A DNA stretch of 64,000 nt from Cinnamomum chago (taxonomy: Eukaryota > Streptophyta > Magnoliopsida > Laurales > Lauraceae), in the NCBI GenBank assembly GCA_038049695.1, contig CP142451.1, forward strand, positions 47,069,001 through 47,133,000. Direction: 5' to 3'. A program made the position numbers and the translations under genes. Below, in pieces: positions 46,276 to 57,693 of this stretch (the first letter of the stretch is position 1; each line of letters opens with the position of its first letter). Below the pieces are notes generated by a model. It was not told the origin of the DNA and did no database searches. It was given only the letters and a program-made list of their open reading frames with translations.

Positions 46276-46395
46276 GGGGGTGCAACACGAGGACTTCCCA
46301 GGAGGTCACCCATCCTAGTACTACTCTCGCCCAAGCACGCTTAACTGCGGAGTTCTGATGGGATCCGGTGCATTAGCGCTGGTATGATCGCACCC
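46276..46395 (-). rRNA. 5S: 5S rRNA, copy 87
   Basis: Consensus gene. Spacer 417 bp, unmarked. Confidence 0.98.
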
Positions 46396-46812
46396 GGATT
46401 ATATTCGCGAATGAAACTGGTTGTACCTTCCGGTTCGTGTCTTCCAGCGGCCCGGATTGGGTTGTCGGGGACGTAACTTTCGATCCGCCCGTCGGATTCG
46501 CCAATATGATATACCGTTGGAAAGCTCGGGACGAGCAGATCGGCGGGGCAAACAGGCAAGCCCGTTTCGTGCCGCCGGCGGGGTCGGATTCGGCCATTCT
46601 CGATGCTGTATCCTCGGTTTTTTGCTCCCCGCTCCCCACGCCCATCGTTCCGACACCGGGAGCACGCACGTCGCCCCCATCGTGGCCCGGAATAGGGGAT
46701 CGTGATGCCCAAGTGCCCCCTGCATAACTAAACAAAATAAAAAGTGTAATTGCGAGTGCCAAACGATCAGCGCCCAAGGAGGGAAGGCCGAAGTTGACTT
46801 CAAAAGCAAAAA

Positions 46813-46932
46813 GGGGGTGCAACACGAGGACTTCCCAGGAGGTCACCCATCCTAGTACTACTCTCGCCCAAGCACGCTTAACTGCGGAGTTCTGATGGGA
46901 TCCGGTGCATTAGCGCTGGTATGATCGCACCC
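46813..46932 (-). rRNA. 5S: 5S rRNA, copy 88 (chimeric unit)
   Basis: Consensus gene with the -2 C>U flank (46934) typical of A71U units, joined to the cggagggg (47116) and A7 markers typical of copies 8 and 84. A mosaic of two unit types. Spacer 419 bp. Confidence 0.98.
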
Positions 46933-47351
46933 GAATTATATTCGCGAATGAAACTGGTTGTACCTTCCGGTTCGTGTCTTCCAGCGGCCCGGATTGGGTT
47001 GTCGGGGACGTAACTTTCGATCCGCCCGTCGGATTCGCCAATATGATATACCGTTGGAAAGCTCGGGACGAGCAGATCGGCGGGGCAAACAGGCAAGCCC
47101 GTTTCGTGCCGCCGGAGGGGTCGGATTCGGCCATTCTCGATGCTGTATCCTCGGTTTTTTGCTCCCCGCTCCCCACGCCCATCGTTCCGACACCGGGAGC
47201 ACGCACGTCGCCCCCATCGTGGCCCGGAATAGGGGATCGTGATGCCCAAGTGCCCCCTGCATAACTAAACAAAATAAAAAAAGTGTAATTGCGAGTGCCA
47301 AACGATCAGCGCCCAAGGAGGGAAGGCCGAAGTTGACTTCAAAAGCAAAAA

Positions 47352-47471
47352 GGGGGTGCAACACGAGGACTTCCCAGGAGGTCACCCATCCTAGTACTAC
47401 ACTCGCCCAAGCACGCTTAACTGCGGAGTTCTGATGGGATCCGGTGCATTAGCGCTGGTATGATCGCACCC
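47352..47471 (-). rRNA. 5S: 5S rRNA, copy 89, A71U
   Basis: A71U (47401) with -2 C>U (47473). Spacer 417 bp. Confidence 0.97.
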
Positions 47472-47888
47472 GAATTATATTCGCGAATGAAACTGGTTGT
47501 ACCTTCCGGTTCGTGTCTTCCAGCGGCCCGGATTGGGTTGTCGGGGACGTAACTTTCGATCCGCCCGTCGGATTCGCCAATATGATATACCGTTGGAAAG
47601 CTCGGGACGAGCAGATCGGCGGGGCAAACAGGCAAGCCCGTTTCGTGCCGCCGGCGGGGTCGGATTCGGCCATTCTCGATGCTGTATCCTCGGTTTTTTG
47701 CTCCCCGCTCCCCACGCCCATCGTTCCGACACCGGGAGCACGCACGTCGCCCCCATCGTGGCCCGGAATAGGGGATCGTGATGCCCAAGTGCCCCCTGCA
47801 TAACTAAACAAAATAAAAAGTGTAATTGCGAGTGCCAAACGATCAGCGCCCAAGGAGGGAAGGCCGAAGTTGACTTCAAAAGCAAAAA

Positions 47889-48008
47889 GGGGGTGCAACA
47901 CGAGGACTTCCCAGGAGGTCACCCATCCTAGTACTACTCTCGCCCAAGCACGCTTAACTGCGGAGTTCTGATGGGATCCGGTGCATTAGCGCTGGTATGA
48001 TCGCACCC
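47889..48008 (-). rRNA. 5S: 5S rRNA, copy 90
   Basis: Consensus gene. Spacer 419 bp, cggacg type. Confidence 0.98.
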
Positions 48009-48427
48009 GGATTATATTCGCGAATGAAACTGGTTGTACCTTCCGGTTCGTGTCTTCCAGCGGCCCGGATTGGGTTGTCGGGGACGTAACTTTCGATCCG
48101 CCCGTCGGATTCGCCAATATGATATACCGTTGGAAAGCTCGGGACGAGCAGATCGGCGGGGCAAACAGGCAAGCCCGTTTCGTGCCGCCGGCGGGGTCGG
48201 ATTCGGCCATTCTCGATGCTGTATCCTCGGTTTTTTGCTCCCCGCTCCCCACGCCCATCGTTCCGACACCGGGAGCACGGACGTCGCCCCCATCGTGGCC
48301 CGGAATAGGGGATCGTGATGCCCAAGTGCCCCCTGCATAACTAAACAAAATATAAAAAGTGTAATTGCGAGTGCCAAACGATCAGCGCCCAAGGAGGGAA
48401 GGCCGAAGTTGACTTCAAAAGCAAAAA

Positions 48428-48547
48428 GGGGGTGCAACACGAGGACTTCCCAGGAGGTCACCCATCCTAGTACTACTCTCGCCCAAGCACGCTTAACTGC
48501 GGAGTTCTGATGGGATCCGGTGCATTAGCGCTGGTATGATCGCACCC
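48428..48547 (-). rRNA. 5S: 5S rRNA, copy 91
   Basis: Consensus gene. Spacer 417 bp, unmarked. Confidence 0.98.
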
Positions 48548-48964
48548 GGATTATATTCGCGAATGAAACTGGTTGTACCTTCCGGTTCGTGTCTTCCAGC
48601 GGCCCGGATTGGGTTGTCGGGGACGTAACTTTCGATCCGCCCGTCGGATTCGCCAATATGATATACCGTTGGAAAGCTCGGGACGAGCAGATCGGCGGGG
48701 CAAACAGGCAAGCCCGTTTCGTGCCGCCGGCGGGGTCGGATTCGGCCATTCTCGATGCTGTATCCTCGGTTTTTTGCTCCCCGCTCCCCACGCCCATCGT
48801 TCCGACACCGGGAGCACGCACGTCGCCCCCATCGTGGCCCGGAATAGGGGATCGTGATGCCCAAGTGCCCCCTGCATAACTAAACAAAATAAAAAGTGTA
48901 ATTGCGAGTGCCAAACGATCAGCGCCCAAGGAGGGAAGGCCGAAGTTGACTTCAAAAGCAAAAA

Positions 48965-49084
48965 GGGGGTGCAACACGAGGACTTCCCAGGAGGTCACCC
49001 ATCCTAGTACTACTCTCGCCCAAGCACGCTTAACTGCGGAGTTCTGATGGGATCCGGTGCATTAGCGCTGGTATGATCGCACCC
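48965..49084 (-). rRNA. 5S: 5S rRNA, copy 92 (chimeric unit)
   Basis: Consensus gene, yet with the -2 C>U flank (49086) that elsewhere marks A71U units or copy 88. Spacer 417 bp. Confidence 0.98.
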
Positions 49085-49501
49085 GAATTATATTCGCGAA
49101 TGAAACTGGTTGTACCTTCCGGTTCGTGTCTTCCAGCGGCCCGGATTGGGTTGTCGGGGACGTAACTTTCGATCCGCCCGTCGGATTCGCCAATATGATA
49201 TACCGTTGGAAAGCTCGGGACGAGCAGATCGGCGGGGCAAACAGGCAAGCCCGTTTCGTGCCGCCGGCGGGGTCGGATTCGGCCATTCTCGATGCTGTAT
49301 CCTCGGTTTTTTGCTCCCCGCTCCCCACGCCCATCGTTCCGACACCGGGAGCACGCACGTCGCCCCCATCGTGGCCCGGAATAGGGGATCGTGATGCCCA
49401 AGTGCCCCCTGCATAACTAAACAAAATAAAAAGTGTAATTGCGAGTGCCAAACGATCAGCGCCCAAGGAGGGAAGGCCGAAGTTGACTTCAAAAGCAAAA
49501 A

Positions 49502-49621
49502 GGGGGTGCAACACGAGGACTTCCCAGGAGGTCACCCATCCTAGTACTACTCTCGCCCAAGCACGCTTAACTGCGGAGTTCTGATGGGATCCGGTGCATT
49601 AGCGCTGGTATGATCGCACCC
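49502..49621 (-). rRNA. 5S: 5S rRNA, copy 93
   Basis: Consensus gene. Spacer 419 bp, cggacg type. Confidence 0.98.
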
Positions 49622-50040
49622 GGATTATATTCGCGAATGAAACTGGTTGTACCTTCCGGTTCGTGTCTTCCAGCGGCCCGGATTGGGTTGTCGGGGACGT
49701 AACTTTCGATCCGCCCGTCGGATTCGCCAATATGATATACCGTTGGAAAGCTCGGGACGAGCAGATCGGCGGGGCAAACAGGCAAGCCCGTTTCGTGCCG
49801 CCGGCGGGGTCGGATTCGGCCATTCTCGATGCTGTATCCTCGGTTTTTTGCTCCCCGCTCCCCACGCCCATCGTTCCGACACCGGGAGCACGGACGTCGC
49901 CCCCATCGTGGCCCGGAATAGGGGATCGTGATGCCCAAGTGCCCCCTGCATAACTAAACAAAATATAAAAAGTGTAATTGCGAGTGCCAAACGATCAGCG
50001 CCCAAGGAGGGAAGGCCGAAGTTGACTTCAAAAGCAAAAA

Positions 50041-50160
50041 GGGGGTGCAACACGAGGACTTCCCAGGAGGTCACCCATCCTAGTACTACTCTCGCCCAAG
50101 CACGCTTAACTGCGGAGTTCTGATGGGATCCGGTGCATTAGCGCTGGTATGATCGCACCC
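50041..50160 (-). rRNA. 5S: 5S rRNA, copy 94
   Basis: Consensus gene. Spacer 417 bp, unmarked. Confidence 0.98.
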
Positions 50161-50577
50161 GGATTATATTCGCGAATGAAACTGGTTGTACCTTCCGGTT
50201 CGTGTCTTCCAGCGGCCCGGATTGGGTTGTCGGGGACGTAACTTTCGATCCGCCCGTCGGATTCGCCAATATGATATACCGTTGGAAAGCTCGGGACGAG
50301 CAGATCGGCGGGGCAAACAGGCAAGCCCGTTTCGTGCCGCCGGCGGGGTCGGATTCGGCCATTCTCGATGCTGTATCCTCGGTTTTTTGCTCCCCGCTCC
50401 CCACGCCCATCGTTCCGACACCGGGAGCACGCACGTCGCCCCCATCGTGGCCCGGAATAGGGGATCGTGATGCCCAAGTGCCCCCTGCATAACTAAACAA
50501 AATAAAAAGTGTAATTGCGAGTGCCAAACGATCAGCGCCCAAGGAGGGAAGGCCGAAGTTGACTTCAAAAGCAAAAA

Positions 50578-50697
50578 GGGGGTGCAACACGAGGACTTCC
50601 CAGGAGGTCACCCATCCTAGTACTACTCTCGCCCAAGCACGCTTAACTGCGGAGTTCTGATGGGATCCGGTGCATTAGCGCTGGTATGATCGCACCC
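50578..50697 (-). rRNA. 5S: 5S rRNA, copy 95
   Basis: Consensus gene. Spacer 419 bp, unmarked. Confidence 0.98.
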
Positions 50698-51116
50698 GGA
50701 TTATATTCGCGAATGAAACTGGTTGTACCTTCCGGTTCGTGTCTTCCAGCGGCCCGGATTGGGTTGTCGGGGACGTAACTTTCGATCCGCCCGTCGGATT
50801 CGCCAATATGATATACCGTTGGAAAGCTCGGGACGAGCAGATCGGCGGGGCAAACAGGCAAGCCCGTTTCGTGCCGCCGGCGGGGTCGGATTCGGCCATT
50901 CTCGATGCTGTATCCTCGGTTTTTTGCTCCCCGCTCCCCACGCCCATCGTTCCGACACCGGGAGCACGCACGTCGCCCCCATCGTGGCCCGGAATAGGGG
51001 ATCGTGATGCCCAAGTGCCCCCTGCATAACTAAACAAAATATAAAAAGTGTAATTGCGAGTGCCAAACGATCAGCGCCCAAGGAGGGAAGGCCGAAGTTG
51101 ACTTCAAAAGCAAAAA

Positions 51117-51236
51117 GGGGGTGCAACACGAGGACTTCCCAGGAGGTCACCCATCCTAGTACTACTCTCGCCCAAGCACGCTTAACTGCGGAGTTCTGAT
51201 GGGATCCGGTGCATTAGCGCTGGTATGATCGCACCC
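51117..51236 (-). rRNA. 5S: 5S rRNA, copy 96
   Basis: Consensus gene. Spacer 419 bp with cttcccgc plus a private atccccgg (usual atcctcgg). Confidence 0.98.
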
Positions 51237-51655
51237 GGATTATATTCGCGAATGAAACTGGTTGTACCTTCCGGTTCGTGTCTTCCAGCGGCCCGGATTG
51301 GGTTGTCGGGGACGTAACTTTCGATCCGCCCGTCGGATTCGCCAATATGATATACCGTTGGAAAGCTCGGGACGAGCAGATCGGCGGGGCAAACAGGCAA
51401 GCCCGTTTCGTGCCGCCGGCGGGGTCGGATTCGGCCATTCTCGATGCTGTATCCCCGGTTTTTTGCTTCCCGCTCCCCACGCCCATCGTTCCGACACCGG
51501 GAGCACGCACGTCGCCCCCATCGTGGCCCGGAATAGGGGATCGTGATGCCCAAGTGCCCCCTGCATAACTAAACAAAATATAAAAAGTGTAATTGCGAGT
51601 GCCAAACGATCAGCGCCCAAGGAGGGAAGGCCGAAGTTGACTTCAAAAGCAAAAA

Positions 51656-51774
51656 GGGGGTGCAACACGAGGACTTCCCAGGAGGTCACCATCCTAGTAC
51701 TACTCTCGCCCAAGCACGCTTAACTGCGGAGTTCTGATGGGATCCGGTGCATTAGCGCTGGTATGATCGCACCC
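51656..51774 (-). rRNA. 5S: 5S rRNA, copy 97, one-G deletion in the C box
   Basis: The only copy with a length change inside the gene: 119 nt, with one G lost from the G85-G87 run (window strand caccatcc for cacccatcc). The loss lies in the C box and the helix IV/loop D hairpin, where TFIIIA and the ribosome make contacts, so this is the best candidate in the window for a non-functional copy. The rest, the terminator and the 5' flank are consensus. Spacer 419 bp. Confidence 0.9.
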
Positions 51775-52193
51775 GGATTATATTCGCGAATGAAACTGGT
51801 TGTACCTTCCGGTTCGTGTCTTCCAGCGGCCCGGATTGGGTTGTCGGGGACGTAACTTTCGATCCGCCCGTCGGATTCGCCAATATGATATACCGTTGGA
51901 AAGCTCGGGACGAGCAGATCGGCGGGGCAAACAGGCAAGCCCGTTTCGTGCCGCCGGCGGGGTCGGATTCGGCCATTCTCGATGCTGTATCCTCGGTTTT
52001 TTGCTCCCCGCTCCCCACGCCCATCGTTCCGACACCGGGAGCACGCACGTCGCCCCCATCGTGGCCCGGAATAGGGGATCGTGATGCCCAAGTGCCCCCT
52101 GCATAACTAAACAAAATATAAAAAGTGTAATTGCGAGTGCCAAACGATCAGCGCCCAAGGAGGGAAGGCCGAAGTTGACTTCAAAAGCAAAAA

Positions 52194-52313
52194 GGGGGTG
52201 CAACACGAGGACTTCCCAGGAGGTCACCCATCCTAGTACTACTCTCGCCCAAGCACGCTTAACTGCGGAGTTCTGATGGGATCCGGTGCATTAGCGCTGG
52301 TATGATCGCACCC
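52194..52313 (-). rRNA. 5S: 5S rRNA, copy 98
   Basis: Consensus gene. Spacer 419 bp, cttcccgc type. Confidence 0.98.
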
Positions 52314-52732
52314 GGATTATATTCGCGAATGAAACTGGTTGTACCTTCCGGTTCGTGTCTTCCAGCGGCCCGGATTGGGTTGTCGGGGACGTAACTTTCG
52401 ATCCGCCCGTCGGATTCGCCAATATGATATACCGTTGGAAAGCTCGGGACGAGCAGATCGGCGGGGCAAACAGGCAAGCCCGTTTCGTGCCGCCGGCGGG
52501 GTCGGATTCGGCCATTCTCGATGCTGTATCCTCGGTTTTTTGCTTCCCGCTCCCCACGCCCATCGTTCCGACACCGGGAGCACGCACGTCGCCCCCATCG
52601 TGGCCCGGAATAGGGGATCGTGATGCCCAAGTGCCCCCTGCATAACTAAACAAAATATAAAAAGTGTAATTGCGAGTGCCAAACGATCAGCGCCCAAGGA
52701 GGGAAGGCCGAAGTTGACTTCAAAAGCAAAAA

Positions 52733-52852
52733 GGGGGTGCAACACGAGGACTTCCCAGGAGGTCACCCATCCTAGTACTACTCTCGCCCAAGCACGCTTA
52801 ACTGCGGAGTTCTGATGGGATCCGGTGCATTAGCGCTGGTATGATCGCACCC
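52733..52852 (-). rRNA. 5S: 5S rRNA, copy 99
   Basis: Consensus gene. Spacer 417 bp. This unit has no partner in the right-hand block (copies 110-119). Confidence 0.98.
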
Positions 52853-53269
52853 GGATTATATTCGCGAATGAAACTGGTTGTACCTTCCGGTTCGTGTCTT
52901 CCAGCGGCCCGGATTGGGTTGTCGGGGACGTAACTTTCGATCCGCCCGTCGGATTCGCCAATATGATATACCGTTGGAAAGCTCGGGACGAGCAGATCGG
53001 CGGGGCAAACAGGCAAGCCCGTTTCGTGCCGCCGGCGGGGTCGGATTCGGCCATTCTCGATGCTGTATCCTCGGTTTTTTGCTCCCCGCTCCCCACGCCC
53101 ATCGTTCCGACACCGGGAGCACGCACGTCGCCCCCATCGTGGCCCGGAATAGGGGATCGTGATGCCCAAGTGCCCCCTGCATAACTAAACAAAATAAAAA
53201 GTGTAATTGCGAGTGCCAAACGATCAGCGCCCAAGGAGGGAAGGCCGAAGTTGACTTCAAAAGCAAAAA

Positions 53270-53389
53270 GGGGGTGCAACACGAGGACTTCCCAGGAGGT
53301 CACCCATCCTAGTACTACTCTCGCCCAAGCACGCTTAACTGCGGAGTTCTGATGGGATCCGGTGCATTAGCGCTGGTATGATCGCACCC
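53270..53389 (-). rRNA. 5S: 5S rRNA, copy 100
   Basis: Consensus gene. Spacer 419 bp, unmarked. Confidence 0.98.
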
Positions 53390-53808
53390 GGATTATATTC
53401 GCGAATGAAACTGGTTGTACCTTCCGGTTCGTGTCTTCCAGCGGCCCGGATTGGGTTGTCGGGGACGTAACTTTCGATCCGCCCGTCGGATTCGCCAATA
53501 TGATATACCGTTGGAAAGCTCGGGACGAGCAGATCGGCGGGGCAAACAGGCAAGCCCGTTTCGTGCCGCCGGCGGGGTCGGATTCGGCCATTCTCGATGC
53601 TGTATCCTCGGTTTTTTGCTCCCCGCTCCCCACGCCCATCGTTCCGACACCGGGAGCACGCACGTCGCCCCCATCGTGGCCCGGAATAGGGGATCGTGAT
53701 GCCCAAGTGCCCCCTGCATAACTAAACAAAATATAAAAAGTGTAATTGCGAGTGCCAAACGATCAGCGCCCAAGGAGGGAAGGCCGAAGTTGACTTCAAA
53801 AGCAAAAA

Positions 53809-53928
53809 GGGGGTGCAACACGAGGACTTCCCAGGAGGTCACCCATCCTAGTACTACTCTCGCCCAAGCACGCTTAACTGCGGAGTTCTGATGGGATCCG
53901 GTGCATTAGCGCTGGTATGATCGCACCC
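53809..53928 (-). rRNA. 5S: 5S rRNA, copy 101
   Basis: Consensus gene. Spacer 419 bp, unmarked. Confidence 0.98.
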
Positions 53929-54347
53929 GGATTATATTCGCGAATGAAACTGGTTGTACCTTCCGGTTCGTGTCTTCCAGCGGCCCGGATTGGGTTGTCG
54001 GGGACGTAACTTTCGATCCGCCCGTCGGATTCGCCAATATGATATACCGTTGGAAAGCTCGGGACGAGCAGATCGGCGGGGCAAACAGGCAAGCCCGTTT
54101 CGTGCCGCCGGCGGGGTCGGATTCGGCCATTCTCGATGCTGTATCCTCGGTTTTTTGCTCCCCGCTCCCCACGCCCATCGTTCCGACACCGGGAGCACGC
54201 ACGTCGCCCCCATCGTGGCCCGGAATAGGGGATCGTGATGCCCAAGTGCCCCCTGCATAACTAAACAAAATATAAAAAGTGTAATTGCGAGTGCCAAACG
54301 ATCAGCGCCCAAGGAGGGAAGGCCGAAGTTGACTTCAAAAGCAAAAA

Positions 54348-54467
54348 GGGGGTGCAACACGAGGACTTCCCAGGAGGTCACCCATCCTAGTACTACTCTC
54401 GCCCAAGCACGCTTAACTGCGGAGTTCTGATGGGATCCGGTGCATTAGCGCTGGTATGATCGCACCC
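54348..54467 (-). rRNA. 5S: 5S rRNA, copy 102
   Basis: Consensus gene. Spacer 419 bp, unmarked. Confidence 0.98.
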
Positions 54468-54886
54468 GGATTATATTCGCGAATGAAACTGGTTGTACCT
54501 TCCGGTTCGTGTCTTCCAGCGGCCCGGATTGGGTTGTCGGGGACGTAACTTTCGATCCGCCCGTCGGATTCGCCAATATGATATACCGTTGGAAAGCTCG
54601 GGACGAGCAGATCGGCGGGGCAAACAGGCAAGCCCGTTTCGTGCCGCCGGCGGGGTCGGATTCGGCCATTCTCGATGCTGTATCCTCGGTTTTTTGCTCC
54701 CCGCTCCCCACGCCCATCGTTCCGACACCGGGAGCACGCACGTCGCCCCCATCGTGGCCCGGAATAGGGGATCGTGATGCCCAAGTGCCCCCTGCATAAC
54801 TAAACAAAATATAAAAAGTGTAATTGCGAGTGCCAAACGATCAGCGCCCAAGGAGGGAAGGCCGAAGTTGACTTCAAAAGCAAAAA

Positions 54887-55006
54887 GGGGGTGCAACACG
54901 AGGACTTCCCAGGAGGTCACCCATCCTAGTACTACTCTCGCCCAAGCACGCTTAACTGCGGAGTTCTGATGGGATCCGGTGCATTAGCGCTGGTATGATC
55001 GCACCC
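54887..55006 (-). rRNA. 5S: 5S rRNA, copy 103
   Basis: Consensus gene. Spacer 417 bp, ttccagtt type. Confidence 0.98.
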
Positions 55007-55423
55007 GGATTATATTCGCGAATGAAACTGGTTGTACCTTCCAGTTCGTGTCTTCCAGCGGCCCGGATTGGGTTGTCGGGGACGTAACTTTCGATCCGCC
55101 CGTCGGATTCGCCAATATGATATACCGTTGGAAAGCTCGGGACGAGCAGATCGGCGGGGCAAACAGGCAAGCCCGTTTCGTGCCGCCGGCGGGGTCGGAT
55201 TCGGCCATTCTCGATGCTGTATCCTCGGTTTTTTGCTCCCCGCTCCCCACGCCCATCGTTCCGACACCGGGAGCACGCACGTCGCCCCCATCGTGGCCCG
55301 GAATAGGGGATCGTGATGCCCAAGTGCCCCCTGCATAACTAAACAAAATAAAAAGTGTAATTGCGAGTGCCAAACGATCAGCGCCCAAGGAGGGAAGGCC
55401 GAAGTTGACTTCAAAAGCAAAAA

Positions 55424-55543
55424 GGGGGTGCAACACGAGGACTTCCCAGGAGGTCACCCATCCTAGTACTACTCTCGCCCAAGCACGCTTAACTGCGGAG
55501 TTCTGATGGGATCCGGTGCATTAGCGCTGGTATGATCGCACCC
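55424..55543 (-). rRNA. 5S: 5S rRNA, copy 104, -1 C>A
   Basis: Consensus gene with A instead of C at -1 (window 55544), a position that influences transcription in other plants. Spacer 419 bp. Confidence 0.98.
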
Positions 55544-55962
55544 TGATTATATTCGCGAATGAAACTGGTTGTACCTTCCGGTTCGTGTCTTCCAGCGGCC
55601 CGGATTGGGTTGTCGGGGACGTAACTTTCGATCCGCCCGTCGGATTCGCCAATATGATATACCGTTGGAAAGCTCGGGACGAGCAGATCGGCGGGGCAAA
55701 CAGGCAAGCCCGTTTCGTGCCGCCGGCGGGGTCGGATTCGGCCATTCTCGATGCTGTATCCTCGGTTTTTTGCTCCCCGCTCCCCACGCCCATCGTTCCG
55801 ACACCGGGAGCACGCACGTCGCCCCCATCGTGGCCCGGAATAGGGGATCGTGATGCCCAAGTGCCCCCTGCATAACTAAACAAAATATAAAAAGTGTAAT
55901 TGCGAGTGCCAAACGATCAGCGCCCAAGGAGGGAAGGCCGAAGTTGACTTCAAAAGCAAAAA

Positions 55963-56082
55963 GGGGGTGCAACACGAGGACTTCCCAGGAGGTCACCCAT
56001 CCTAGTACTACTCTCGCCCAAGCACGCTTAACTGCGGAGTTCTGATGGGATCCGGTGCATTAGCGCTGGTATGATCGCACCC
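55963..56082 (-). rRNA. 5S: 5S rRNA, copy 105
   Basis: Consensus gene. Spacer 417 bp, ttccagtt type; first of three identical units. Confidence 0.98.
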
Positions 56083-56499
56083 GGATTATATTCGCGAATG
56101 AAACTGGTTGTACCTTCCAGTTCGTGTCTTCCAGCGGCCCGGATTGGGTTGTCGGGGACGTAACTTTCGATCCGCCCGTCGGATTCGCCAATATGATATA
56201 CCGTTGGAAAGCTCGGGACGAGCAGATCGGCGGGGCAAACAGGCAAGCCCGTTTCGTGCCGCCGGCGGGGTCGGATTCGGCCATTCTCGATGCTGTATCC
56301 TCGGTTTTTTGCTCCCCGCTCCCCACGCCCATCGTTCCGACACCGGGAGCACGCACGTCGCCCCCATCGTGGCCCGGAATAGGGGATCGTGATGCCCAAG
56401 TGCCCCCTGCATAACTAAACAAAATAAAAAGTGTAATTGCGAGTGCCAAACGATCAGCGCCCAAGGAGGGAAGGCCGAAGTTGACTTCAAAAGCAAAAA

Positions 56500-56619
56500 G
56501 GGGGTGCAACACGAGGACTTCCCAGGAGGTCACCCATCCTAGTACTACTCTCGCCCAAGCACGCTTAACTGCGGAGTTCTGATGGGATCCGGTGCATTAG
56601 CGCTGGTATGATCGCACCC
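56500..56619 (-). rRNA. 5S: 5S rRNA, copy 106
   Basis: Consensus gene. Spacer 417 bp, ttccagtt type. Confidence 0.98.
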
Positions 56620-57036
56620 GGATTATATTCGCGAATGAAACTGGTTGTACCTTCCAGTTCGTGTCTTCCAGCGGCCCGGATTGGGTTGTCGGGGACGTAA
56701 CTTTCGATCCGCCCGTCGGATTCGCCAATATGATATACCGTTGGAAAGCTCGGGACGAGCAGATCGGCGGGGCAAACAGGCAAGCCCGTTTCGTGCCGCC
56801 GGCGGGGTCGGATTCGGCCATTCTCGATGCTGTATCCTCGGTTTTTTGCTCCCCGCTCCCCACGCCCATCGTTCCGACACCGGGAGCACGCACGTCGCCC
56901 CCATCGTGGCCCGGAATAGGGGATCGTGATGCCCAAGTGCCCCCTGCATAACTAAACAAAATAAAAAGTGTAATTGCGAGTGCCAAACGATCAGCGCCCA
57001 AGGAGGGAAGGCCGAAGTTGACTTCAAAAGCAAAAA

Positions 57037-57156
57037 GGGGGTGCAACACGAGGACTTCCCAGGAGGTCACCCATCCTAGTACTACTCTCGCCCAAGCACG
57101 CTTAACTGCGGAGTTCTGATGGGATCCGGTGCATTAGCGCTGGTATGATCGCACCC
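57037..57156 (-). rRNA. 5S: 5S rRNA, copy 107
   Basis: Consensus gene. Spacer 417 bp, ttccagtt type. Confidence 0.98.
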
Positions 57157-57573
57157 GGATTATATTCGCGAATGAAACTGGTTGTACCTTCCAGTTCGTG
57201 TCTTCCAGCGGCCCGGATTGGGTTGTCGGGGACGTAACTTTCGATCCGCCCGTCGGATTCGCCAATATGATATACCGTTGGAAAGCTCGGGACGAGCAGA
57301 TCGGCGGGGCAAACAGGCAAGCCCGTTTCGTGCCGCCGGCGGGGTCGGATTCGGCCATTCTCGATGCTGTATCCTCGGTTTTTTGCTCCCCGCTCCCCAC
57401 GCCCATCGTTCCGACACCGGGAGCACGCACGTCGCCCCCATCGTGGCCCGGAATAGGGGATCGTGATGCCCAAGTGCCCCCTGCATAACTAAACAAAATA
57501 AAAAGTGTAATTGCGAGTGCCAAACGATCAGCGCCCAAGGAGGGAAGGCCGAAGTTGACTTCAAAAGCAAAAA

Positions 57574-57693
57574 GGGGGTGCAACACGAGGACTTCCCAGG
57601 AGGTCACCCATCCTAGTACTACTCTCGCCCAAGCACGCTTAACTGCGGAGTTCTGATGGGATCCGGTGCATTAGCGCTGGTATGATCGCACCC
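57574..57693 (-). rRNA. 5S: 5S rRNA, copy 108
   Basis: Consensus gene. Spacer 419 bp, cggacg type. Confidence 0.98.

Larger units (their letters stand above)
44661..46812 (-). repeat. Four-unit higher-order repeat, first copy (copies 84-87)
   Basis: The order is cggagggg/A7 spacer unit, A71U gene with -2 C>U, cggacg, plain. It matches copies 88-91 next to it (shift 2152 bp) and also copies 8-11, 40.9 kb to the left. Confidence 0.82.
46813..48964 (-). repeat. Four-unit higher-order repeat, second copy (copies 88-91)
   Basis: Partner of copies 84-87 and the same length. Its first unit (copy 88) is chimeric: it adds the -2 C>U flank normally found with A71U genes. Copies 89-91 recur once more as 92-94 (48965-50577, shift 1613 bp), but there the A71U change is absent. 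Confidence 0.82.
50041..55962 (-). repeat. Higher-order repeat, first copy (copies 94-104)
   Basis: The order is plain, plain, cttcccgc, plain, cttcccgc, short plain, three long plain, ttccagtt, then a gene with -1 C>A. It recurs as copies 110-119 except that the short plain unit (copy 99) has no partner, so the shift drops from about 8611 to 8075 bp. Copies 96 and 97 carry private changes. Confidence 0.8.
55963..57573 (-). repeat. Three identical adjacent units (copies 105-107)
   Basis: Three 537-bp units in a row carry the ttccagtt marker and show no differences that I could see. Copies 103 and 118 are of the same type. This looks like recent single-unit amplification. Confidence 0.85.
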
